From contig NZ_JARXWG010000007.1 in NCBI RefSeq assembly GCF_029893105.1, positions 62,001 through 126,000 of the forward strand: DNA of 64,000 bases, written 5' to 3'. Position 1 is the first letter of the stretch, and every line of letters starts with the position of its first letter. This document shows positions 29,573 to 37,251 of the stretch, piece after piece. A program made the position numbers and the translations under genes. This DNA comes from Parabacteroides sp. PF5-9 (GTDB lineage: Bacteria; Bacteroidota; Bacteroidia; Bacteroidales; Tannerellaceae). The notes under the pieces were generated by a model, which saw only the letters and a list, made by a program, of their open reading frames with translations, was not told the DNA's origin and ran no database searches.

Positions 29573-32500
29573 ATGAAATTCACCGAATCCAAACTCGAAC
29601 ATGCATTTGCCGAACTTCTTTCACAAGAAGGTTATCCACATTGCTTGGGCAATACGCTTACCCGTCAGCCCGATGAGGTGCTGATAGAAGACGATTTGTA
29701 TAATTTCCTTAAGAGACGTTATGCCAATCACGGCATTACCGATACGGAAATCAAATCTATTCTGCTGGAATTGAAATCGCTTCCCGTTTCTGATTTGTAC
29801 GAGAGCAACAAGCGTTTTATGAAAATGTTGTCCGATGGATTTATTCTCAAACGTGAAGATCATACTCAAAAAGATATTTATATCCAGTTGATTGATTATT
29901 CGGGATTGGAGGAACAAACTTATACTGCCGAAGAACTAATTTCCGTTGTCGCTGAACCACAAGCCGAATATAAATCTGATGCAAATATCTATCGCTTTGT
30001 AACTCAACTCGAAATTCAAGGTTCGGAAAAACGTATTCCTGATGGTATATTATATATTAACGGATTGCCTTTGGTGGTTTTTGAGTTTAAGAGTGCCATT
30101 CGAGAAGATGCCACTATTCACGATGCTTACACGCAGCTGACCGTCCGTTACGAACGCGATATCCCCGAGCTGTTTAAATACAATGCTTTTTGTGTAATCA
30201 GCGACGGTATAAATAACAAAGCGGGTTCGTTTTTCGCCCCTTACGATTTTTTCTATGCATGGCGACGCATTGCCGGTATGAATAAAGATGTGGATGGCGT
30301 TGATTCTATGTACACCCTGGTTCAAGGTATGTTCCAGAAAAACAGATTGCGGGATATACTGCGAAACTTTGTTTACATTCCCGATTCGTCGAAAAAGAAT
30401 GAGAAAATTGTTTGTCGTTATCCGCAGTATTACGCGGCTCGGGCACTGTATGATAACATAAAACAGGCTCAAAAGCCGTTTGGAAATGGAAAAGGCGGCA
30501 CCTATTTTGGAGCCACCGGTTGCGGGAAAAGTTTCACGATGCTTTTTTTGACTCGCCTATTGATGAAAAGCGAACATTTCGGTAGTCCTACCATTGTATT
30601 GATTACCGACCGCACCGATTTGGACGACCAATTAGCCGGACAATTTACCAATGCCAAACAATATATTGGCGACAATAATGTGATTAGCGTGGATAGTCGT
30701 GAACATCTGCGAGAGTTATTGAAAGGACGTGAAAGCGGCGGTGTTTTTCTGACCACTATTCATAAGTTTACAGAAGATACCAAATTATTGACCGACCGTC
30801 AAAATGTAATTTGCATTTCAGACGAAGCGCATCGCAGTCAAACCAATCTCGACCAAAAAATAAAAGTAAGCGAGAAAGGCGTATCCAAAACCTTCGGATT
30901 TGCCAAATACCTGCACGATTCGTTGCCAAACGCAGTATATGTCGGTTTTACAGGTACACCCATAGATGCGACTCTCGATGTGTTTGGTAAAGTGGTGGAT
31001 GCCTATACTATGACCGAATCGGTTCGTGACGAAATTACTGTTCGCATTGTGTATGAAGGACGTGCGGCCAAAGTAGTTTTGAATAACAGCGAACTACAAA
31101 AAATAGAACAGTATTATAACAATGTTGCCGAAGATGGAGCAAACGAATATCAGATTGAGAAAAGCAAACAAGAGTCTGCCCGATTACATGTTATTCTTGG
31201 CGATCCCGACCGCTTGCAGGCATTAGCCGAAGACTTTGTAACACACTACGAAAATCGTATTTCTGAAGGTTCTTCGGTAAAAGGTAAAGCCATGTTTGTG
31301 TGCAGCAATCGTACTATCGCCTACGATTTTTATAAAAAGGTACTGGCGCTTCGTCCTGAATGGGGAGAAGTCCGATTCGCGGAAGAGGGTGTTGAACTTA
31401 CCGATAAAGACAAACGTGAGTTGAAACCGATGGAACGTATCAAACTTGTGATGACTCGCAATAAAGACGACGACAAAAAGTTATATGATTTATTGGGAAC
31501 AAAGGAGTATCGTAAAGAACTCGACCGACAATTCAAGAATGAAAGGTCAAACTTCAAAATTGCCATTGTGGTCGATATGTGGCTCACAGGTTTCGACGTG
31601 CCGTTTCTCGATACCATTTATATTGATAAGCCGATACAGCAACACAATCTGATACAAACGATTTCGCGCGTAAATCGTAAGTTTGAAGGTAAAAACAAAG
31701 GTTTGGTTGTTGATTATATCGGAATCAAGAAACAAATGAACCTTGCTTTGGCTCACTATAACAAAGGCGACAAAGATAATTTTGAGGATATCGCCCAGTC
31801 ACTTGTAGCAGTAAAAGACCATTTGGACCTGTTGGCAAAACTGTTTTACAAATTCGATAGCTCAGCTTATTTCTCAGGTGGTACATTGGAACAATTGAAC
31901 TGTTTGAACAAAGCCGCTGAATATGTACAGTGCACCAAAGAGTTTGAAACTCGTTTTATGGACTTGGTAAAACGCCTGAAAGCAGCGTATGATATTTGCA
32001 CCGGCAGCGAACAACTGACACAAGAAGAACGAGATTATACACACTTTTATTTGGCTGTTCGTTCTATCGTTTTCAAGTTAACCAAAGGCGACGCTCCCGA
32101 TACGGCACAGATGAATGCCAAAGTGCAGGAAATGATCAAAGACGCTTTAATTAGCGATGGCGTAGAAGAACTCTTCAAAATAGGTTCGGAAGATGAAACA
32201 GAGCAAGATATTTTTGATGAAGATTATTTGGCGAAGATTGATAAAATAAAGCTGCCCAACACGAAAATAAAGTTGCTCCAAAAGCTGTTAGCGAAAGTAA
32301 TTGGCGAACTGAAAAAGGTAAACCGTATGAAAGGGATCGACTTCAGCAAAAAAATGGAGAGCTTGGTGGAACGATACAATCAACGAGATGCCAACGATAT
32401 TCTCAGAAGCGAAGTCTATGAAGAAATGGCAGAACAGCTAACCAACCTAATTTGGGAAGTACATAAAGAGTTCTCAGCTGGCGAAGAGATGGGTATTGAC

Positions 32501-32779
32501 TTTGAAGAAAAGGCTTTTTACGACATACTCAAATCGCTTTGCATAAAATATGACTTCACTTACCCTGACGACAAGATGATTGAATTGGCTAAAAACGTAA
32601 AAATATTGGTTGATACGCAAGCCAAATATCCTGACTGGGACAAGCGAGACGATATTAAATCCGCGTTAAAAGTCGGTCTTATCCTATTGCTTGACGAACA
32701 CGGCTATCCTCCGGTAGAGCGCGATGAAGTATATACCGAAATTTTTGAACAAGCGGAAAATTTCAAGAAAAATAAGTAA
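29573..32779 (+). CDS. hsdR: Type I restriction endonuclease/translocase subunit
   Basis: This 1068-residue protein has an N-terminal nuclease domain with LPLVVFEFKSA (about residue 167). SF2 helicase motors follow, with Walker A FGATGCGKSFTM (about 312) and DEAHRSQ (about 416), and motif VGFTGTPID and the helicase C domain (MFVCSNRTIAYDF...TISRVNRKFEGKNKGLVVDYIG). The C-terminus is helical, for binding to HsdM. It cleaves unmethylated DNA after ATP-driven translocation. It appears complete and functional. Confidence 0.95.
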   Translation: MKFTESKLEHAFAELLSQEGYPHCLGNTLTRQPDEVLIEDDLYNFLKRRYANHGITDTEIKSILLELKSLPVSDLYESNKRFMKMLSDGFILKREDHTQKDIYIQLIDYSGLEEQTYTAEELISVVAEPQAEYKSDANIYRFVTQLEIQGSEKRIPDGILYINGLPLVVFEFKSAIREDATIHDAYTQLTVRYERDIPELFKYNAFCVISDGINNKAGSFFAPYDFFYAWRRIAGMNKDVDGVDSMYTLVQGMFQKNRLRDILRNFVYIPDSSKKNEKIVCRYPQYYAARALYDNIKQAQKPFGNGKGGTYFGATGCGKSFTMLFLTRLLMKSEHFGSPTIVLITDRTDLDDQLAGQFTNAKQYIGDNNVISVDSREHLRELLKGRESGGVFLTTIHKFTEDTKLLTDRQNVICISDEAHRSQTNLDQKIKVSEKGVSKTFGFAKYLHDSLPNAVYVGFTGTPIDATLDVFGKVVDAYTMTESVRDEITVRIVYEGRAAKVVLNNSELQKIEQYYNNVAEDGANEYQIEKSKQESARLHVILGDPDRLQALAEDFVTHYENRISEGSSVKGKAMFVCSNRTIAYDFYKKVLALRPEWGEVRFAEEGVELTDKDKRELKPMERIKLVMTRNKDDDKKLYDLLGTKEYRKELDRQFKNERSNFKIAIVVDMWLTGFDVPFLDTIYIDKPIQQHNLIQTISRVNRKFEGKNKGLVVDYIGIKKQMNLALAHYNKGDKDNFEDIAQSLVAVKDHLDLLAKLFYKFDSSAYFSGGTLEQLNCLNKAAEYVQCTKEFETRFMDLVKRLKAAYDICTGSEQLTQEERDYTHFYLAVRSIVFKLTKGDAPDTAQMNAKVQEMIKDALISDGVEELFKIGSEDETEQDIFDEDYLAKIDKIKLPNTKIKLLQKLLAKVIGELKKVNRMKGIDFSKKMESLVERYNQRDANDILRSEVYEEMAEQLTNLIWEVHKEFSAGEEMGIDFEEKAFYDILKSLCIKYDFTYPDDKMIELAKNVKILVDTQAKYPDWDKRDDIKSALKVGLILLLDEHGYPPVERDEVYTEIFEQAENFKKNK

Positions 32780-32793
32780 TAAAAAGTTAACAT

Positions 32794-34269
32794 ATGATCA
32801 CCCAACAAGAAATCCTCCAACTCCTCCACGATACCGAAAGCTATCGAGTAGAGCGAACGACATCTAAAACAAATACGGATAAATTCTGTCAAGCAATATG
32901 TGCGTTTGCCAATGACATTTCAGGCAATGGAAAGAATGGTTACCTGATGATTGGCGCACATGACAATGGTGAGTTGAGTGGTTTGAAAGTAGATGATGAA
33001 CTTTTGTTGACTATTTCCAATATCCGCACAGATGGGAACGTCCTTCCCCAACCGGTAATGACTGTTGAAAAATTCAGTTTTGAAAAGGGCGATTTGCTTG
33101 TTGCAGAGGTGCAGCCATCTGAATTTCCTCCGGTTCGATACCGTGGGCGTATTTGGGTGCGGGTTGGTCCGCGAAAGAGTTTTGCGACAGAAGCAGAGGA
33201 GAAAATTTTAATGGAGAGGCGTCTATCCAATATTCATACATTTGACGAGATGCCTTGTATGGGAACAACGATGAATGACCTTGATATTGATGTGATAAAA
33301 AGGGAGTTCTTGCCTCAGGCAGTAGCGGAAGATATATTGGTAGAAGATAAACGTCCTGTTGAGGAACAACTTGCCTCATTAGGATATTATGATTTGCGGT
33401 ATAATTGTCCAACCAACGGTGCGATTGTTCTTTTCGGTAAGAATCCGGAGCGTTATCTGCACGGTTCGTATGTGCAATATGTGCGTTTTAAAGGTAAAGA
33501 CCGGGCGGGAGATATTATCAACGAGCAAGTTTTTAATGGAAATCTTTGTAAGGAGTTAGCAAGAATAGATACTTTCATTGAAACAAGTATTGCGCAAAAA
33601 AGACCGATTCCGGTCAGTGTATTACGAGAAGAAACGGTTTCTAAATATCCCTACTGGGCAACACGCGAACTTTTGATGAATGCCATCATGCATCGTGACT
33701 ATCAGACGAATGCTCCGGTGCTGTTCTACGAATACGATGATCGTATTGAGGTACAAAATCCGGGTGGGCTGTATGGTAAAGTGAGCGAGGAAAATTTCCC
33801 GAATGTAAGCGACTATCGTAACCCATTCATAGCAAAAGCCATGAAGATATTGGGATATGTCAATCGTTTCAGTCGTGGTATCTATCGGGTACAAAAAGAA
33901 CTGGTTGAGAATGGAAACGGCGAAGCGATATTTGATTTTGACCTGATAACCGCATTCCGAGCAACCGAGAATGTTTCACAACGGTATTTTGAGGAAGGTT
34001 TTGGGGCTGACACCCAAGAAAATGGGCAAGAAACACCCAAGAAACACCCAAGAAACATCCAAGAAACATCCAAGAAACATCCAAGAAACATCCAAGAAAA
34101 TATATTAGAAGCGATTAAAGATAATCCATTTATCACTCGAAAGGAACTGGAAACTAAATTGGGATATTCTTTAGGGACAATAAAATATCATCTGTCGCAA
34201 TTAGTTAAAAATGGAGTTGTAAAACATGAAGGTTCAACTAAAGCAGGCAAATGGGTTGTAATAGAATGA
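32794..34269 (+). CDS. AlbA_2/HATPase regulator with internal 11-bp repeat
   Basis: This is a 491-residue protein. An N-terminal AlbA_2 (Schlafen AlbA) domain reads TTSKTNTDKFCQAICAFAND, then GYLMIGAHDNGELSGL (about 20-140). A HATPase_c_4-type domain has WATRELLMNAIMHRDYQTNAPV and NPGGLYG (about 285-330). The C-terminal winged helix is TRKELETKLGYSLGTIKYHLSQLVKNG (about 445-490). Such proteins are often annotated as RecG-like or transcriptional regulators and are frequent in defence islands. It lies 14 bp after hsdR and is the last gene of the operon. Codons about 412-434 are made of an 11-bp tandem repeat that could change frame. Confidence 0.8.
   Translation: MITQQEILQLLHDTESYRVERTTSKTNTDKFCQAICAFANDISGNGKNGYLMIGAHDNGELSGLKVDDELLLTISNIRTDGNVLPQPVMTVEKFSFEKGDLLVAEVQPSEFPPVRYRGRIWVRVGPRKSFATEAEEKILMERRLSNIHTFDEMPCMGTTMNDLDIDVIKREFLPQAVAEDILVEDKRPVEEQLASLGYYDLRYNCPTNGAIVLFGKNPERYLHGSYVQYVRFKGKDRAGDIINEQVFNGNLCKELARIDTFIETSIAQKRPIPVSVLREETVSKYPYWATRELLMNAIMHRDYQTNAPVLFYEYDDRIEVQNPGGLYGKVSEENFPNVSDYRNPFIAKAMKILGYVNRFSRGIYRVQKELVENGNGEAIFDFDLITAFRATENVSQRYFEEGFGADTQENGQETPKKHPRNIQETSKKHPRNIQENILEAIKDNPFITRKELETKLGYSLGTIKYHLSQLVKNGVVKHEGSTKAGKWVVIE
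34027..34099 (+). repeat. 11-bp tandem repeat inside coding region
   Basis: The unit CAAGAAACAYC is repeated six times (34027-34092: two CAAGAAACACC, then four CAAGAAACATC), plus 7 bp of a seventh. It encodes an 11-residue periodic linker just before the winged helix. As 11 is not a multiple of 3, gain or loss of one unit shifts the frame. Confidence 0.93.
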
Positions 34270-34333
34270 AATTTCGTATGTTTGTATTGGAAATAGCCTA
34301 AAAGCAAATATGTGCAGAACGCTGCAAGTTTTT

Positions 34334-34354
34334 GGTGACTTTTTAGAGATTATT
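34334..34354 (+). repeat. Island 1 right-end direct repeat
   Basis: This is the second copy of the repeat at 19147-19167 (GGTGACTTTTTNGAGANTATT), about 50 bp left of att2. Confidence 0.5.
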
Positions 34355-34404
34355 CCTCTTTTTGAAAAATATATCAATCAGATTGATAGCCACTTAATTG
34401 AATC

Positions 34405-34426
34405 GTTCGATTCCTGGTGGCACCAC
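34405..34426 (+). other. att2: junction attachment site
   Basis: This is an exact 22-bp copy of the tRNA-Phe 3' end (identical to 19011-19032). It is the boundary between the two tandem islands. Confidence 0.88.
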
Positions 34427-34449
34427 TTTTAAAAGACTTTAAATTTGGT

Positions 34450-34481
34450 AAATCCCTGAAAATAAAACATTTCAGGGATTT
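34450..34481 (+). terminator. Terminator after att2
   Basis: The stem AAATCCCTGAAA (34450-34461) pairs with TTTCAGGGATTT (34470-34481) and is followed by TCTTTTT. It is homologous in sequence and position to the terminators after att1 and att3. Confidence 0.8.
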
Positions 34482-34664
34482 TCTTTTTCCAAGAAATCCT
34501 CCATTTTTAGCAAAACTAAGCAGTTCCTTCGGGCTAAATCGTGGTCATTTTTTAAGCCACGAAAAATTGACCACGAATGACATCGTAAGTCGCTGATTGT
34601 CTTATCGTTTAAGGCTCTCTATTAAGCATGGTTCAAGTATCTTTAAACCATTAATTTTTAGAGT

Positions 34665-35879
34665 ATGAAACAGACATTTAATGTGCTTTTCTTTGTGAGA
34701 AGAACAAAGTTGAAAAAGACAGGTGATACGCCAATCATGCTACGCATCACTATTGAAGGGCAATTAGTTGAAATGCAACTTAAACGTGATGTAAAACCCA
34801 ATCTTTGGAATCAGGCGAAAGAACGCTGTACAGGCAAGGATTCCGCATCTTTAGAGATTAACCGTTATCTTGAATCAGTAAAACTCCGTTTGTTTGAAAT
34901 CCACCGCAAGATGGAAGAAGAAGGCAAACTTATTAATCCAATGGACATTAAACGGAAGTTTCTCGGGCTGGACGAAGAGCACAAAATGTTCTTTCAAGTA
35001 TTTCAGGAGCATAACGACAAGTGCAGGGAGTTGATTGGTAAAGATTATGCCAAAGTAACTATCTCCCGCTTTGATACTTGTTTGAAGTATTTTCGGGAAA
35101 TGAGACAAGTCCAATATCAGCGGAAAGATATTCCATTAAAGGAAGTCACCAACGGTATGATTCATGATTACATCCACTTCCTGAAGGCCGAAAAGGGATT
35201 GCAAGAAAATACGGTTATCCGCTATATGAAGGTAGTAAAGAAAGTATTAAACATTGCGGTAAACTACGATTGGATACCGAAAAATCCGTTTGGCAATATC
35301 CGTTTCCACGAAAAAGAGGTACATAAAGAATTTCTGACCAAAGAGGAACTGGAAACGCTGCGAACAAAAGAATTTGATATTCCACGATTAGAACTGGTGC
35401 GGGATGTATTTTTAGTGCAGTGTTGGACTGGACTCGCCTTCATAGATGTATCCGAATTAAAAGAAGAACATATCATTGCTGATAATGACGGAAACCTATG
35501 GATACGAAAGGAAAGGCATAAAACCGGAATCATGTGTAACGTGCCATTGCTTGATGTTCCATTGGAGATCATTGAGAAGTATAAAGACCATCCACTTTGC
35601 CAGAAGAGAGGCATTTTACTTCCTGTATTGAGCAATCAAAAAATGAATAGTTATCTGAAAGAAATTGCCGATTGCTGTGGAATTAAGAAGAAGCTCTCCA
35701 CGCACACCGGACGCCATACCTTCTGTTCGGTAGTAACTTTGGCGAACAATGTATCGTTGGAAAACATAGCAAAAATGGTTGGGCATACGAATACCCGAAT
35801 GACACAACGTTACGCAAAAGTGTTAGACCAAAGTATTCTCCGGGATATGCAAGGAGTAAAAGAAAGTTTTGCGAAGTAG
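34665..35879 (+). CDS. Tyrosine recombinase/integrase of island 2
   Basis: This 404-residue protein is closely related to the integrase at 19272, with the same start pattern (NVLFFVRRTKLKKTGDTPIMLRI), core-binding domain and catalytic motifs STHTGRHTFCSV and GHTNTRMTQRYAKVLDQSI. The Arg I position again lacks Arg (CWTGLAFIDV). It lies 238 bp from att2, the same spacing as in island 1. It should act on the same tRNA-Phe target, which explains the tandem arrangement. A terminator follows at 35896. Confidence 0.92.
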   Translation: MKQTFNVLFFVRRTKLKKTGDTPIMLRITIEGQLVEMQLKRDVKPNLWNQAKERCTGKDSASLEINRYLESVKLRLFEIHRKMEEEGKLINPMDIKRKFLGLDEEHKMFFQVFQEHNDKCRELIGKDYAKVTISRFDTCLKYFREMRQVQYQRKDIPLKEVTNGMIHDYIHFLKAEKGLQENTVIRYMKVVKKVLNIAVNYDWIPKNPFGNIRFHEKEVHKEFLTKEELETLRTKEFDIPRLELVRDVFLVQCWTGLAFIDVSELKEEHIIADNDGNLWIRKERHKTGIMCNVPLLDVPLEIIEKYKDHPLCQKRGILLPVLSNQKMNSYLKEIADCCGIKKKLSTHTGRHTFCSVVTLANNVSLENIAKMVGHTNTRMTQRYAKVLDQSILRDMQGVKESFAK

Positions 35880-35895
35880 GTTGAATAAATGAAAA

Positions 35896-35930
35896 AACGG
35901 CTGACTCATTCTCGCGAATGTTCAGCCGTT
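35896..35930. terminator. Bidirectional terminator
   Basis: The arms AACGGCTGA (35896-35904) and TCAGCCGTT (35922-35930) form a hairpin between the convergent integrase and HTH genes. An A-run precedes it and would serve as a U-run for the minus strand. Confidence 0.7.
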
Positions 35931-35951
35931 CAGATAGCTCAAGAATAACAC

Positions 35952-36245
35952 TTATAAAGAACCGTCATAAGCGGGACGAAACCGTTCTTCCAAAATCTTT
36001 CTAATATCAGATTCACGAAACAGAATTTTTCCCGGTAATTGAATAAATGGCAAAACTCCGTTATTCCGGTAATCCTGTAAAGTGCGTCGAGATATTTTAA
36101 GGATAGAACAGAGTTCCTCGCTTGTCAGATAACGTTCACCGTCAAATAACGGCTTATGCGTTTTCAGGACGTATTCGATATAAGGCAAGGCATTGTTTAA
36201 CGCTTGCAATAGTTCCCGGCTATCTTGATTAGTATATAGTTGCAT
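35952..36245 (-). CDS. Small HTH protein (excisionase-like), second of pair
   Basis: This 97-residue protein has the HTH segment YLTSEELCSILKISRRTLQDY, then GVLPFIQLPGKILFRESDI. It is clearly homologous to the island 1 protein at 20685. Gene order (integrase, convergent HTH pair) is the same in both islands, so this is a conserved recombination module. Confidence 0.75.
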   Translation of the reverse strand: MQLYTNQDSRELLQALNNALPYIEYVLKTHKPLFDGERYLTSEELCSILKISRRTLQDYRNNGVLPFIQLPGKILFRESDIRKILEERFRPAYDGSL

Positions 36246-36252
36246 GGAAAAG

Positions 36253-36537
36253 TTATTTAGAATTGATTTTGCCTTGTTCCAACAGAGATTTCACTTCGGA
36301 TATCCGGTAGTAGATTTTCTTCCCGATGGTAGAGAATGAAAGTGTGCCGCTTTCACGAAGATGCTGTAGTCGGCGAGGTGGCAGATTCAGAGAAGTAGCC
36401 AGCTCCTTTCCCTCTATCCATTCTTGTTCTATAAACAGAGTATTGTTAGATGGCTGTTTTGGAACTAATGAAGCTATCCGTTCCAGTTTCTTTTTGAAGG
36501 AATCAAAAGATTCTTTTTCTATTGCGATAATATCCAT
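36253..36537 (-). CDS. Small HTH protein (excisionase-like), first of pair
   Basis: This 94-residue protein has the HTH ELATSLNLPPRRLQHLRESG, then TIGKKIYYRISEVKSLLEQG. It is the counterpart of the island 1 protein at 20984. It precedes its partner by 7 bp. Its likely role is excision or regulation of integrase expression. Confidence 0.73.
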   Translation of the reverse strand: MDIIAIEKESFDSFKKKLERIASLVPKQPSNNTLFIEQEWIEGKELATSLNLPPRRLQHLRESGTLSFSTIGKKIYYRISEVKSLLEQGKINSK

Positions 36538-36747
36538 ATTTATTCGGTTTATTACGTTATGCCGACAAATATAGATGAAGAAGCAAGCGTTTTTTGGAAA
36601 TAGGTAGTAGTGGCTTTAAGTGGGAGTTTATGGCATTATACAAAAAACACCCTTTCGGGTGTCATATCGGAATGACAAGAAGAAACGATACCCGAAAAGG
36701 TACTGGTTTTTTAGATTTGAGTATTATAGAACATTCGTAAATGCCCT

Positions 36748-37107
36748 TTACTCTGATTTCTCTATTGGTAAATTTGCAAATTCTTCCTTATATTTATCGC
36801 CCCAGTTCCAAAGTAGTTCGATAATAGGAATCAGTTCTTTGCCTTTATCTGTTAGATAGTATTCAACCTTTAAAGGCAAAACCGGATAAATTTTCTTTTC
36901 CAATATCCCTTTCTTTTCGAGTTCCCCCAATTGTTTGGTCAAAACTCTCTTCGGTGCAATGCCTATACTACGATGTAAATCACAGGGTCTGACAACACCT
37001 TTATTAATTTCAGAAATTAACCAAACGTTCCAACTTGCTGATAAAATATCAAGTGAGATACGTATTGGGCATTCAGTGTAATCAACCGGATTCTTTATTA
37101 CATACAT
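36748..37107 (-). CDS. HxlR-family transcriptional regulator
   Basis: This is a 119-residue winged-helix protein. It has the HxlR start ECPIRISLDILSASWNVWLISEI (with the conserved Cys-Pro) and LHRSIGIAPKRVLTKQLGELEKKGIL, followed by the wing VEYYLTDKGKELIPII. HxlR proteins respond to electrophiles, oxidants or drugs. The gene is divergent from the UvrA-like gene and probably represses it. A near-perfect palindrome between them (37162-37177) is a candidate operator. Confidence 0.85.
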   Translation of the reverse strand: MYVIKNPVDYTECPIRISLDILSASWNVWLISEINKGVVRPCDLHRSIGIAPKRVLTKQLGELEKKGILEKKIYPVLPLKVEYYLTDKGKELIPIIELLWNWGDKYKEEFANLPIEKSE

Positions 37108-37161
37108 AATATTTCGTTTTGTTTTTCTTCGTTGCTAAGCTAATCGGCTATTGCTCAAATA

Positions 37162-37177
37162 GTGATTAATTTATCAC
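37162..37177. promoter_or_regulatory. Candidate HxlR operator
   Basis: GTGATTAATTTATCAC is a 16-bp palindrome (14 of 16 symmetric positions) in the intergenic region shared by hxlR and the UvrA-like gene, about 45 bp upstream of the latter's -7 box. Confidence 0.4.
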
Positions 37178-37199
37178 CCCCTGAAAGATTTATCGCTTA

Positions 37200-37230
37200 T
37201 TGTTCAGGATATTATATTGCCATAACTTTG
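37200..37230 (+). promoter_or_regulatory. Promoter of the UvrA-like gene
   Basis: TTG (37200-37202), a 20-bp spacer and TAACTTTG (37223-37230) match the Bacteroidetes promoter. This sets the coding start at ATG 37252, not at an ATG lying upstream of the promoter. Confidence 0.65.
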
Positions 37231-37251
37231 CTCAAAAATACGAAAAATCTG

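Larger units (their letters stand above)
19033..34426. mobile_element. Genomic island 1 (type I R-M island) in tRNA-Phe
   Basis: This 15.4-kb element is bounded by exact 22-bp direct repeats of the tRNA-Phe 3' end. It starts with a tyrosine recombinase and two small HTH proteins. It carries DUF3408 and MobC-like proteins with an oriT-like region, then a type I R-M operon with two extra genes. No relaxase or conjugation genes are seen, so it would need help to transfer. Perfect end repeats suggest a recent insertion relative to island 2. Confidence 0.85.
34270..34664. other. Island 1/island 2 junction
   Basis: This 395-bp gap holds the right end of island 1, including the repeat at 34334-34354, then att2, its terminator, and the left end of island 2. 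The latter has an inverted repeat GTGGTCATTTTT...AAAAATTGACCAC around 34540-34576. No gene is seen. Confidence 0.7.
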
